From Desulfobacula sp. (GTDB taxonomy: Bacteria; Desulfobacterota; Desulfobacteria; Desulfobacterales; Desulfobacteraceae), in the NCBI RefSeq assembly GCF_030145145.1, contig NZ_JAQYWD010000022.1, forward strand, positions 1-64,000: a stretch of 64,000 nucleotides of DNA, read 5' to 3'. This document shows, piece after piece, positions 1 through 8,060 of this stretch. The translations under genes and the position numbers were made by a program. The notes under the pieces were generated by a model. It was not told where the DNA came from. It did not search any database and saw only the letters and a list, made by a program, of their open reading frames with translations. Every line of letters starts with the position of its first letter. Within the stretch, counting starts at the first letter, position 1.

Positions 1-475
1 GGCCCGTTCGGACCCAAAGGCGATCAGCCCATTTGCCCTGCCGGGCGTTAAGAAGCGCAGGCTGTTTGAGGACACACCTGCCCGCAGTTCCTGCGCTTTA
101 GACCGGTAGGGCAAATGGGCCGCTGACGGTCCGGGGCCGATCCGATCCCCCGTCCGGGGCGGCATAATTCCATTTTCGTTATTCGTTGTGTCGGCAGGCC
201 AGCATGTGGGTTTATATGGAAAATCATGCAAATAATCTCTTGACCCATCAGCAAGCAGTTTGTATAGTTTTGAAAACTAAGGCATACCCTGATTTGATAT
301 TGCAATCGCTTTAAATTCTAAATTCCGATCCATTCTGTCCTTTTTACTTGTCAAATTATGTTAAGGGACTCGAAAATAAATAATGACTCAATCTTGCCTG
401 TCTTTCAGTTCGTCTTCTGAGTTGCATCAAAGAGCCCATATGTCAAACCCTCAATCTGAGCAGTGAGATGATTAA
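1..475. other. Non-coding left edge with hairpin
   Basis: No convincing gene is visible here. The only structure is the imperfect hairpin at 27-120, described separately. The rest is AT-rich upstream sequence of the cyclase gene. A reading frame on the minus strand through the hairpin has no recognisable domain and includes the palindrome, so it is not called. Confidence 0.5.
27..120. repeat. Large imperfect inverted repeat / hairpin
   Basis: Bases 27-44 pair with 103-120 (18 bp with one G-U type mismatch), and 53-61 pair with 90-98 (9 bp), enclosing a loop of about 28 bases. The flanks are more GC-rich than the following sequence. The structure could be the end of an insertion element, a palindromic dispersed repeat, or a structured RNA. 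No run of T follows directly, so it is not a typical intrinsic terminator. Its identity is unknown. Confidence 0.5.
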
Positions 476-1315
476 ATGACCACAGAACAAAACGTTACAA
501 GAAAGCTCGCAGCTATCCTCAGTGCTGATGTCAAGGGATACAGCCTTCTTATGAGAGATGACGAACTTGCAACCGTTCAGACACTCAAAATCTACCGTGA
601 GTTGATGGCTACCCTGATCCACCAGCACCATGGCCGAGTAGTGGATTCTCCTGGTGATAATGTTCTTGCGGAATTTGCCAGTGTGGTTGATGCAGTGCAG
701 GGAGCGGTTTCCATCCAGAAAGAGCTAAAGGTCAAAAACGATACGTTACGGGATAAACGAAAAATGGAATTCCGGATTGGAATCAATCTTGGTGATGTGA
801 TTGTAGAAAATGATCATATCTATGGAGATGGTGTCAACATCGCAGCTAGACTTGAGGGAATGGCTGATCCAGGTGGCATTTGTATATCTCGAACCGCTTT
901 TGATCAAATAGAAGATAAATTGCCGTTTGGGTACGAATACCTGGGAGAAAAATTTGCTAAAAACATTACCAAACCAGTTCGGGCATATAAGGTCAATATC
1001 TGGCCGGAAACCCATACTTCAAAAGTATTAAAAACGGGTATGACCAAAGCCAGCCGAAAAATTAAAAAGGTCTCCAGTCTTTTTAAAATGCAGGAACAAG
1101 ATCCCCAGGCAAAAAAACAGATGAAACGCCTCAAATCGAAACAGCGCTTTATGTTTCATTTAAAAGCTTACCTGGGTGTGATAGGATTTTTATTCATTAT
1201 TAATATTCTCACCTACCATGGCAGTATCTGGTTTTACTGGCCAGCCCTGGGCTGGGGCCTCTTTTTATATCTGCACTGGCTTAGGAAATCTTATACAAAC
1301 CGATCAGGCAGATAA
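476..1315 (+). CDS. Class III adenylate/guanylate cyclase with C-terminal 2TM domain
   Basis: The product is 279 aa. Residues ~8-175 form a class III nucleotidyl cyclase catalytic domain: RKLAAILSADVKGYSLLM at the start, FRIGINLGDVIVE in the middle and GDGVNIAARLE near the end, typical of the COG2114 group. The metal-binding Asp of 'SADVKGYS' and the GDGVN motif are kept, so activity making cAMP (or cGMP) from a nucleoside triphosphate is plausible. Residues ~225-275 hold two hydrophobic segments like the small bacterial 2TM domain, which would anchor the enzyme in the inner membrane. The ATG at 476 has only a weak GAG-type ribosome site. A hairpin follows at 1325. Proteins with cyclic-nucleotide-binding domains are encoded at 6007 and 14226, so the product may feed a local signalling pathway (inference). 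Confidence 0.9.
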   Translation: MTTEQNVTRKLAAILSADVKGYSLLMRDDELATVQTLKIYRELMATLIHQHHGRVVDSPGDNVLAEFASVVDAVQGAVSIQKELKVKNDTLRDKRKMEFRIGINLGDVIVENDHIYGDGVNIAARLEGMADPGGICISRTAFDQIEDKLPFGYEYLGEKFAKNITKPVRAYKVNIWPETHTSKVLKTGMTKASRKIKKVSSLFKMQEQDPQAKKQMKRLKSKQRFMFHLKAYLGVIGFLFIINILTYHGSIWFYWPALGWGLFLYLHWLRKSYTNRSGR

Positions 1316-1324
1316 TAAATCCTG

Positions 1325-1356
1325 ATACAGGATTTAAAATGATCCTGTATTGTTTT
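1325..1356 (+). terminator. Probable intrinsic terminator after the cyclase gene
   Basis: Nine-base arms at 1325-1333 and 1342-1350 form a perfect stem with an 8-base loop, followed by TGTTTT. The stem is AT-rich, so termination may be weak. Confidence 0.4.
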
Positions 1357-1528
1357 AACCGGTCCTGGAAAGGATATAGCAAGGTACGGAAAAAGCAACC
1401 AACAAATAAATTGATTTTAGTTCGCCCAGCGTGTACAAAATTTCAAACAGGAGATGTGGCGCAAAAAAAATTACCCCTGTTCACTCCCGGCAAACAGGTC
1501 CGGTAAAACCGATGGTGAAGGAGAATCA

Positions 1529-1582
1529 ATGGAAAAAACGACCCGGCTGAAACATTTTGCTTTTAAAAGGACATCCCCGTGA
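1529..1582 (+). CDS. Possible 17-aa leader ORF coupled to the PrpF-like gene
   Basis: An ATG at 1529 sits 5 bases after a strong AAGGAG (1518-1523) and opens a 17-codon frame (starts MEKTTRLK, rich in Lys, Arg and Thr). Its TGA overlaps the GTG start of the next gene (GTGA at 1579-1582). The better ribosome site belongs to this short frame, which suggests translational coupling or a leader peptide. There is no homology evidence. Confidence 0.35.
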   Translation: MEKTTRLKHFAFKRTSP

Positions 1583-2691
1583 CGAGATTACGATGTGTTA
1601 TCATGCGGGGTGGTACAAGCAAGGGGGTTTTTTTTCATGAAAACGACCTGCCCAGGGATATTGAGCAAAGAACCCGGACAATCCTCCGGGTGATGGGAAG
1701 TCCGGACAAGCGCCAGGTTGACGGACTGGGCGGAGCGGATATCTTGAGCTCAAAATCGGTCATTGTCGGCCTGCCAAGCCGCCCTGATGCAGACATAGAC
1801 TATACCTTCGGCCAGGTGGGAATCACCAAGCCTACGGTGGATTTTAATACCCTGTGCGGTAATTTGACGGCTGCTGTTGCGTCGTTTGCCGTTGATGAAG
1901 GGCTTGTAGAGTGTGTTGAACCCTTCACTCATGTGAGAATGTGGTGCCCCTCTGTCCAGCGATACCTGGGTGCCACCGTTGCGGTAGAAAATGGCAGGGC
2001 AGTTTACCATGGGGATTATCAGATGGATGGTGTACCCGGTACGGGTTCAAAAATCTCCATTGATTTTTCAGATACAGCAGGCTTGATCACGGGCCGCCTT
2101 CTGCCAACGGGCCATCCCATGGATTTAATATCCGTGGATGGAGTGGGGAAGATCGAGGTGTCTGTTGTGGATGTCTCAACGGTTGTGGCATTTGTACGGG
2201 CACGGGACCTGGGCCTTGACGGCAGTGAGTCCCCGGAAAAACATGACGGTGATAAAGACCTGATCAACAGGATGGAGGCCATACGGCTCAGGGTCGCCCA
2301 GTTGGCCGGTCTGGCTGGAAGAAGCCCGCTTCTGCCCATGTTGGCCCTGGTATGCCCGCCCATGGATTATAATACGTATGTGTCTGGCGAGCTTGTTTCG
2401 GCTCAGACCTTTGATATCATGGCCAAGGTGTATGCAGCAGGCATGATGCACAAGGCCTACCCTGTTACAGGGGCCATTGCAACGGGGGCTGCAGCCGGAA
2501 TTCCCGGAACCATTGCCCATGAATGCGTCTGCAATGACAAGGGGTCAGGGCATGACGTCGTCATCGGTCACTTCTCGGGCCTGCTGCCCATGAGGGTGGG
2601 CGGACGGCTTAAGGACAAAGAATTTGAACTGGAAACCGCCGAAGTTTTCCTTACGGCACGCCGTATCATGGACGGCAGTGTTTACCTGTAA
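1579..2691 (+). CDS. PrpF / methylitaconate isomerase-family protein
   Basis: The product is 370 aa, the usual length for the PrpF family (AcnD-accessory PrpF, 4-oxalomesaconate tautomerase, 3-methylitaconate isomerase). These diaminopimelate-epimerase-fold enzymes move a double bond or proton on unsaturated di- or tricarboxylates. The family N-terminus CVIMRGGTSKGVFF is clear, as are DGLGGADILSSKS and, after the midpoint, the Cys-containing stretch FNTLCGNLTAAVASFAV. It starts with GTG at 1579, with AAAAGG at 1565-1570, and overlaps the stop of a 17-codon ORF. No prpB, prpC or acnD is nearby, so the substrate cannot be assigned. The convergent neighbour is a fumarate-reductase-like flavoprotein, which suggests (inference only) a role with C4-C6 dicarboxylates. 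Confidence 0.85.
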   Translation: MTRLRCVIMRGGTSKGVFFHENDLPRDIEQRTRTILRVMGSPDKRQVDGLGGADILSSKSVIVGLPSRPDADIDYTFGQVGITKPTVDFNTLCGNLTAAVASFAVDEGLVECVEPFTHVRMWCPSVQRYLGATVAVENGRAVYHGDYQMDGVPGTGSKISIDFSDTAGLITGRLLPTGHPMDLISVDGVGKIEVSVVDVSTVVAFVRARDLGLDGSESPEKHDGDKDLINRMEAIRLRVAQLAGLAGRSPLLPMLALVCPPMDYNTYVSGELVSAQTFDIMAKVYAAGMMHKAYPVTGAIATGAAAGIPGTIAHECVCNDKGSGHDVVIGHFSGLLPMRVGGRLKDKEFELETAEVFLTARRIMDGSVYL

Positions 2692-2732
2692 AAAGGTGGG
2701 AAAATGGCCGTTGCAAATAAAAACTGCAAGGT

Positions 2733-4400
2733 TCAGGTATCGCTCATGGGTAAACCCTGTGCCACGGGCACCAAAGCCGGACCAATGTTGTTGATCTGAA
2801 ACACGAGATGTTTTTCCCAGGCCTTGTCTGTTCCTGGAAAATCCTGGCGCTGGTGTGTACCCCGGGATTCGGTTCGAATCCGTGCCGCCCGTGCCATAAG
2901 CCGCGCCAGGGTCAGCAGGTGTTCCACTTCCAGCAGCCTTGACATGCTGTTAAGCGACCGGTCCCGGGTCAGGCACAGGTCATGGATCTGTCCGGTTTCT
3001 ATTTTTTCAAGAACTGCTTCAGCCTTGCCAAGTCCGCCTTCGTTTCGAATAACCCCCACATGCTGGCTCATGATCTCATTGATCGTTACCCGGACCGCCT
3101 CGTGATCAGAGCCGCTGTCCTTTTTCAATAGGGTGGAAATCCGTTGTTTAGCCCTGTCCGCTGTCTGGGAACCGGGAGATGATTTTTTGACGACACGCGA
3201 TCGGTCGGCAGCGGTTTTACCGGCAATGGCCCCAAACACCTGGGTTTCAGTCAAGGCATTTCCCCCCATCCGGTTGGCACCCTGAATACCGGCCACCACC
3301 TCACCTGCCGCAAAAAGCCCTGGCACACTGGTTTCGCAGGATTCACTGATCACAACCCCCCCCATGCAATAATGGGATGCCGGCGCCCATTCATAGCTTT
3401 GGAAAGCAGGATCAAAATTGGCCTTACGGCAGGCAGTCATGAATTTTTTTGTCGACATCAGGGTGTCCGGGGGAACATCGGAAAGATCACCATAGACGCC
3501 GCCGTGGGGGCCGTGTTTTCCGGCCATGATTTCAAGCTGGGCGCATGTTGCCATTTCCGCCCGGGTCACGGCTTCCGACCTGTCCGGATGATAGCGCTTC
3601 ATGTAGCGCTCATGGATTCCGTTATAAAATCTTCCCCCCGTTGCCACGAAACCGTCAAATGGCGGCAGCATCCCCTTGAGGCCCTCCGGATGGATGATGC
3701 ATTGGCGCATCTGCACAAATTCCAGATGGGACAGCGCCGCCCCGGCTCGATAGGCCATTCCCAGGCCATCTCCTGTGATACCCGGATCATTTGAAGTGAA
3801 CGCGTATATGCTTCCTGCCCCGCCAGTGGCCAGAACAATGCTTTTGGATAAAACAGTGACAAATGTGTCTGTCTCTTTTTCAAAACCGACAGCGCCGGCA
3901 AGGGATTTGTGGTCCTTTATCAAATCCATGACAACAAATTGATCTAAAACCGGTATGTTGAGCCGGGCCACTTCATCCACCAGGCATTTAAACCAGTCCC
4001 CGGAATAAGGCTGGCCTCCCGGAAGAGCACGGGGGACCGTGCCGTCGGGGGTGGGCCAGACCCGGATTTTTCCTTTATCCCTGGCATAGTCGATGCCGTA
4101 TTGCTCGAGATCCAGAGCCCTTTGTGCGGCATTGTCCGTTAATATCTTCACCAGCCCGGGATAATTCATTCCGCCGCCGGCAGTCATGGTGTCCTTAAAA
4201 TATTTTTCCGGTGAGTCCTCACTGTTCAATGGGGCCAGCATGACACCGCCGGCAGCATGGGTGTTGCACCCCTCGGGGAAAAGGCCCTTTGAAACCACGA
4301 GAACGTCCACATTTTTGTTCCTGGCGGCTATGGCAGCGCGTAAACCAGCACCACCGGCACCGATAACCAATACATCCGTGGTTAAGGTTTTTTCATTCAT
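2733..4400 (-). CDS. FAD-binding fumarate reductase/succinate dehydrogenase flavoprotein-family oxidoreductase
   Basis: The product is 555 aa. The N-terminal dinucleotide fold VIGAGGAGLRAAIAA and the mid-domain ATGGAGSIYAFTSND are the FAD-binding signatures of the SdhA/FrdA/NadB family. THAAGG near residue 47 lies where family members contact the flavin. The C-terminal part contains ASHYCMGGV and a helical domain with conserved Arg residues. No iron-sulfur subunit or membrane anchor gene lies next to it, so it probably acts alone or with distant partners, and the electron donor is unknown. It is convergent with the PrpF-like gene, only 41 bp away. It could be an aspartate-oxidase-like or unsaturated-acid reductase; the exact substrate cannot be read from sequence. 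Confidence 0.8.
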   Translation of the reverse strand: MNEKTLTTDVLVIGAGGAGLRAAIAARNKNVDVLVVSKGLFPEGCNTHAAGGVMLAPLNSEDSPEKYFKDTMTAGGGMNYPGLVKILTDNAAQRALDLEQYGIDYARDKGKIRVWPTPDGTVPRALPGGQPYSGDWFKCLVDEVARLNIPVLDQFVVMDLIKDHKSLAGAVGFEKETDTFVTVLSKSIVLATGGAGSIYAFTSNDPGITGDGLGMAYRAGAALSHLEFVQMRQCIIHPEGLKGMLPPFDGFVATGGRFYNGIHERYMKRYHPDRSEAVTRAEMATCAQLEIMAGKHGPHGGVYGDLSDVPPDTLMSTKKFMTACRKANFDPAFQSYEWAPASHYCMGGVVISESCETSVPGLFAAGEVVAGIQGANRMGGNALTETQVFGAIAGKTAADRSRVVKKSSPGSQTADRAKQRISTLLKKDSGSDHEAVRVTINEIMSQHVGVIRNEGGLGKAEAVLEKIETGQIHDLCLTRDRSLNSMSRLLEVEHLLTLARLMARAARIRTESRGTHQRQDFPGTDKAWEKHLVFQINNIGPALVPVAQGLPMSDT

Positions 4401-4601
4401 ATTAATGGTGTTCTTTCAGCAAATTTTCATTAGGCCAAACCCTGACAATTCCAATTCTGTCAATATCCCGTAATTTTTGATCTAATAACAGGTCAAATAA
4501 TAGCACCTTTTAGTAGCGTCTTCAACGAGTCTATGGTCTATAAAAATTTTATTCAGCAGATGATTTTTAATGCTTTAGGTCTGGCTTTCTGTATATTCTG
4601 C

Positions 4602-4631
4602 TTGACAAAAACCAAATTCCGATCCTAATAA
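4602..4631 (+). promoter_or_regulatory. Candidate sigma-70 promoter for the FAD/NAD(P) oxidoreductase gene
   Basis: TTGACA at 4602-4607 and TAATAA at 4626-4631, separated by 18 bp, lie 38 bp upstream of the ATG at 4669, in the 260-bp divergent intergenic region. Confidence 0.45.
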
Positions 4632-4668
4632 TCATACCCAATGAATTTTATTTAAGGAGTTGTATATC

Positions 4669-5772
4669 ATGCCTGCAAAACTTGATATGGTCATTGTCGG
4701 ATCGGGCCCGGGAGGTCTTTCTGCTGCTTTATTAGCAAAACAACAGAAAAAATCATTTGTTATCCTGGAAAAGGGAAGCCAGACTATGCAGGGCATCATC
4801 GACACCTATCCCAAAGGGAAAAAAGTCTACCCGACGATACCGAAAAGTTATCCAGACCCTTTCCCAGTGCTTGAAATCAAACCACCGGAAGAAAAAATTC
4901 CGGTTGAAAAATATATTGAGCAGGCCCAGGCCGTTGTGTCTGAAAATGACCTTCAGATTCATTTTAATGAGGAATTCAAATCCATTGATGGCACTTTTCC
5001 GGATTATATTGTTAAAACCGATAAAGGATCTTATCTGACCCGAAATGTTATCCTTGCCTTTGGCAGTAACATCCCCAATGACCTGGGGATTTACGGCGAA
5101 GCCAAAACCGTTGCCAGGAATATTGAAAATGGTGAAGATTATATCGGCATAAATGTTCTGGTCATTGGCGGCGGCAATGCAGCTGCAGATGTGGTGTCCT
5201 CTCTTTCTAAAATCAAACGAGAGGCAAAGGATGATGCAACCTCAGTTTTCTGGGCGCATATTAAAGAGACCTTTGAAATCAACAAAGATACAGCACGGGA
5301 TTTGGGAGAAGAAGTCCTTTTGGGCGGGCATATTAAAATTCTTCAAAAAGCCATACCCAAAATCGGTGAGGTTGGTGCAGATGGGATTGACAGACTCTAT
5401 ATCCACCAGACCACCTCCTCAAGCATGGGCAATGATTTGTACATGTACCAGGGCATGAGCTTTCCCATGAAAAACGTCATTGCCTGCATCGGTACCCACG
5501 GGCCTTCTGCCATATTTGATGCCCTGAATCTCCAGCAGATCACCTGCACCGGTGCCATATGTAAAATTGCCAAGGAAGGGGAACGGCTGCTCATGCTCTC
5601 CCGCCACCTTGAAACAAATATGAACGGCATTTATGCCATTGGTGGCGCCATCAGCCCGTCCTACATGGAAATTGGTTCTGACAGAATGATCAAGGAAAAA
5701 AAACACTCAAACTTGATTTACACCGCCGTTCTGGATGCAAAAAAAGTGATGAATAAAATACAACAGGACTGA
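4669..5772 (+). CDS. NAD(P)-binding FAD-dependent oxidoreductase (thioredoxin-reductase/YpdA-like fold)
   Basis: The product is 367 aa from the ATG at 4669, nine bases after AAGGAG at 4654-4659. An upstream in-frame TTG at 4660 abuts the ribosome site and is less likely. VIVGSGPGGLSAALLA near the N-terminus is the FAD-binding GxGxxG fold and NVLVIGGGNAAADVV at ~165 is the NAD(P)-binding fold. There is no redox CxxC pair as in thioredoxin reductase, so it resembles the flavin disulfide-oxidoreductase-fold group represented by YpdA. The substrate is unknown. It is a soluble protein. The downstream gene encodes a cyclic-nucleotide-binding protein in the same orientation, 234 bp away, so co-transcription is possible but not shown. 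Confidence 0.75.
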   Translation: MPAKLDMVIVGSGPGGLSAALLAKQQKKSFVILEKGSQTMQGIIDTYPKGKKVYPTIPKSYPDPFPVLEIKPPEEKIPVEKYIEQAQAVVSENDLQIHFNEEFKSIDGTFPDYIVKTDKGSYLTRNVILAFGSNIPNDLGIYGEAKTVARNIENGEDYIGINVLVIGGGNAAADVVSSLSKIKREAKDDATSVFWAHIKETFEINKDTARDLGEEVLLGGHIKILQKAIPKIGEVGADGIDRLYIHQTTSSSMGNDLYMYQGMSFPMKNVIACIGTHGPSAIFDALNLQQITCTGAICKIAKEGERLLMLSRHLETNMNGIYAIGGAISPSYMEIGSDRMIKEKKHSNLIYTAVLDAKKVMNKIQQD

Positions 5773-6006
5773 AAACTTATCACTTTGTAAAAAAATCATA
5801 CATGAGGGATACCCTTTTTATTTTCAGCCAATACTAAAAAATTTGACTATTCTTTTTGAACCTATCGTAACGATTTGTTTTTTAGGCACTTAATCTATTC
5901 TCAATTGTAAAAATTGATTGTTCTGCAGCACAAAGAGATCCTGGCGCATTTCTTGCTATTTAACAATAACAGAGAAGCAGGGATTACGATAAGAAAGGAG
6001 ATAGCG

Positions 6007-6492
6007 ATGGTAACGGTAAATGACTTGGTAAAATATAAGGTGTTCAGAGGGCTTTCCGATGAAAAAAAGATGTTGATTACTGAAATATCGGAAATGAGGT
6101 CCTATAAAAAAAACGATTATATTTATGAAAGCGGTGATGAAGCAACCCATCTTTTCATCGTGGACCAGGGATTGGTGGGTATGAGAAAATTTGAATCCGG
6201 AGACAATGTGGGCATCTCCTTTGAGGTCCGTTCAAGTGGTGACCTGTTTGGGGCTGCATCTTTCATGGTACCACAAAAATACACGCTGACAGCGGTTTGT
6301 CTTGAAGACTGCAGGATCCTGGTAATGGATGCGCAAAAACTCAAGGTGTTATGCGAAGAAGATCCTGAAATGGGATTTTGGTTGATGAAAAAATTTACCA
6401 GAATTTATTTCAACCGGTACAGGGATGCTTCAAGAAACCTTTACGGGGTGGTTCAGACCCTGAAAGCAATGACATCCTTTCCCAGGCAATAA
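6007..6492 (+). CDS. Stand-alone cyclic-nucleotide-binding domain protein
   Basis: The product is 161 aa from the ATG at 6007, preceded by AAAGGAG at 5994-6000. A longer frame from 5914 lacks a ribosome site. Residues ~10-125 match the cNMP-binding beta-barrel of the CRP/FNR superfamily (YESGDEATHLFIVDQGLVG and SGDLFGAASFMV). The phosphate-binding segment lacks the usual Arg-Thr/Ser pair, so ligand binding is uncertain. The helix-turn-helix that would follow in a CRP-type regulator is absent: the protein stops after one helix. It is therefore likely a signalling or partner protein rather than a DNA-binding regulator. Repeat copy R1 begins 17 bp after the stop codon. Confidence 0.8.
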   Translation: MVTVNDLVKYKVFRGLSDEKKMLITEISEMRSYKKNDYIYESGDEATHLFIVDQGLVGMRKFESGDNVGISFEVRSSGDLFGAASFMVPQKYTLTAVCLEDCRILVMDAQKLKVLCEEDPEMGFWLMKKFTRIYFNRYRDASRNLYGVVQTLKAMTSFPRQ

Positions 6493-6508
6493 AAGGGTTG
6501 TATTCATC

Positions 6509-6644
6509 ACTCAACTGGTTGGCCATTTATGCCTTGGGTCAGGCTTTTTTCATGGCACGGTTTACCCGTCTGGTCATGGTAAAAAGCACCATAAAAAAGC
6601 CTGACCCCGTCCATTAACGCTGAAGACCGAAAAATCAGTTGAGT
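6509..6644. repeat. Dispersed palindromic repeat, copy R1
   Basis: About 136 bp whose ends are inverted (ACTCAACT ... AGTTGAGT). The interior forms a long hairpin between a GGTCAGGCTTTTTTCATGGC-type arm and the matching GCCATAAAAAAGCCTGACCCC-type arm. The core is shared with copies at 12191 (R2) and 41654 (R3). No ORF is inside. It looks like a MITE or REP-type element, and lies 46 bp left of the insertion sequence. Confidence 0.8.
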
Positions 6645-6689
6645 TCAACATTTATACCCCGTGGTTTTAGCACTTCAAATCCCCCTCCC

Positions 6690-6699
6690 CCCCATTATT
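6690..6699. repeat. Left target-site duplication of the ISAs1 element
   Basis: The 10-mer CCCCATTATT directly abuts the left end of the element. The identical 10-mer occurs at 7994-8003, directly after the right end. This shows a fairly recent, simple insertion. Confidence 0.9.
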
Positions 6700-7993
6700 C
6701 AGGGCAATCGCATGTAAAAAAAACATAAGTAATTGATATTATTAAAGATATTTTTGTCTAGACTTTTCGTTATTTTTATTGTAAGTATTAGCAGCAAAAA
6801 CAAGGAGTTGCCAATGCAAGACAAATCGATAACATCGTTTTTTGAAAAAATAGAGGACCAGCGACGTCATAATAAGCTTCATAAACTAATCGATATCATT
6901 ATCATCGCAATTTGTGGAGTGGTAGCCGGGGCAGATACGTATGAACAAATAGAAAATTTTGGTAAAAAGCGTAAGAACTGGCTTTCAACATTTTTGGAAC
7001 TACCGCATGGGATACCATCTCATGATACATTTGGTAGGATTTTTGAACGAATGAACCCCAATGAATTTCAAAACAGTTTTAAACGTTGGATTGAATCTGT
7101 AACAGAACGGACAAAAGGCCAAGTAGTTGCGATTGATGGTAAAACCCTGAGGCGCTCTCATGATCGCTCAAATGACAAAAAGGCCATTCATATGATCAGT
7201 GCCTGGGCTTCATCCAATCAAGTGGTACTGGGTCAATTGAAGACCAGGGAGAAATCAAATGAAATTACCGCCATTCCCAATCTGTTAAAGCTTCTTGATA
7301 TATCAGGATGTATCATCACAATAGATGCCATGGGCACACAAAAAAAGATTGCCAAGACAATCATAAATAAGGATGCGGACTATATCCTCGCCCTGAAAGA
7401 AAATCATAAAACTCTTTATGGTGATACAGTATTATTTTTTAACGAAATGGAAAAAATGAAATTGGAAGGATTTCATTTTGATGAGTATGAAACGGTTGAT
7501 GGGGATCATGGCCGGATTGAGACACGCAAATATGTAATAACCCCTGATATTGGGTGGTTACAGGATAAAGCTAATTGGCCCGGACTGCAATGCCTTGGTA
7601 TGGTGGAAAGCACCCGTAATGTTCAGGGTGAAGTCAGCCACGATAAGCGGTATTATATATCGAGCCTTAAATGTGATGCTAAAAAATTTGGCAATGCGGT
7701 TAGAGCCCATTGGGGGATTGAGAACTCAGTACACTGGGTTTTGGATATTGCATTCAGGGAAGATGAAAGCCGGGTAAGGAAAGGATCAGCGCCGGAAAAT
7801 TTTGCTGCTATACGACACATTGCCTTAAATTTATTACGGAATAATAAAACGTTTAAAGGGAGTGTTAAAACAAAAAGGTTGAATGCTGCTATGGATACGA
7901 AATATTTGTCTGATGTCGTGTTTGAACCGTGAGTGATAAAAATTTATAGCTGAAACGATCGGCACTTCAGAATGTTTACATGCGTTAGCCCTG
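6700..7993 (+). mobile_element. Complete ISAs1-family insertion sequence
   Basis: The element is 1294 bp. Its terminal inverted repeats are CAGGGC-AAT-CGCATGTAAA at 6700-6718 and the inverse of CAGGGC-TAA-CGCATGTAAA at 7975-7993, 19 bp that differ only in the three central bases. Perfect 10-bp target duplications flank it (6690-6699, 7994-8003). It carries one transposase gene (6814-7932) with all catalytic residues, so it is probably still mobile. The right end lies 67 bp upstream of the earliest proposed start of the GlpX-fold protein, so it may have separated that gene from its native promoter. Confidence 0.95.
6814..7932 (+). CDS. ISAs1-family transposase
   Basis: The product is 372 aa from the ATG at 6814, seven bases after AAGGAG. 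An upstream frame extension from 6733 has no ribosome site. The N-terminal DDE_Tnp_1-associated region (FFEKIEDQRRHNK...IIIIAICGVVAGADTYEQI) and the catalytic domain are typical of ISAs1. The DDE triad can be placed at AIDGKTLRRS (first Asp), ITIDAMGTQKKIA (second Asp) and HWGIENSVHWVLD (Glu). The length is normal and there is no frameshift, so the enzyme should be functional. It is enclosed by matching inverted repeats. Confidence 0.95.
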   Translation: MQDKSITSFFEKIEDQRRHNKLHKLIDIIIIAICGVVAGADTYEQIENFGKKRKNWLSTFLELPHGIPSHDTFGRIFERMNPNEFQNSFKRWIESVTERTKGQVVAIDGKTLRRSHDRSNDKKAIHMISAWASSNQVVLGQLKTREKSNEITAIPNLLKLLDISGCIITIDAMGTQKKIAKTIINKDADYILALKENHKTLYGDTVLFFNEMEKMKLEGFHFDEYETVDGDHGRIETRKYVITPDIGWLQDKANWPGLQCLGMVESTRNVQGEVSHDKRYYISSLKCDAKKFGNAVRAHWGIENSVHWVLDIAFREDESRVRKGSAPENFAAIRHIALNLLRNNKTFKGSVKTKRLNAAMDTKYLSDVVFEP

Positions 7994-8003
7994 CCCCATT
8001 ATT
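7994..8003. repeat. Right target-site duplication of the ISAs1 element
   Basis: CCCCATTATT is identical to the 10-mer at 6690-6699. Together they mark the insertion point. Confidence 0.9.
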
Positions 8004-8060
8004 TCAAGCATCTTGGCAAGCGTATAGATCCGTGTTAAAGTTAGCTGGTTCACCCGTGAA

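Noticed and set aside
48-305. 85-aa minus-strand frame at the left edge
   Set aside because: It runs through the palindromic hairpin, has no ribosome site and matches no domain.
5914-6006. 31-codon N-terminal extension of the cNMP-binding protein
   Set aside because: There is no ribosome site at 5914, while AAAGGAG directly precedes the ATG at 6007.
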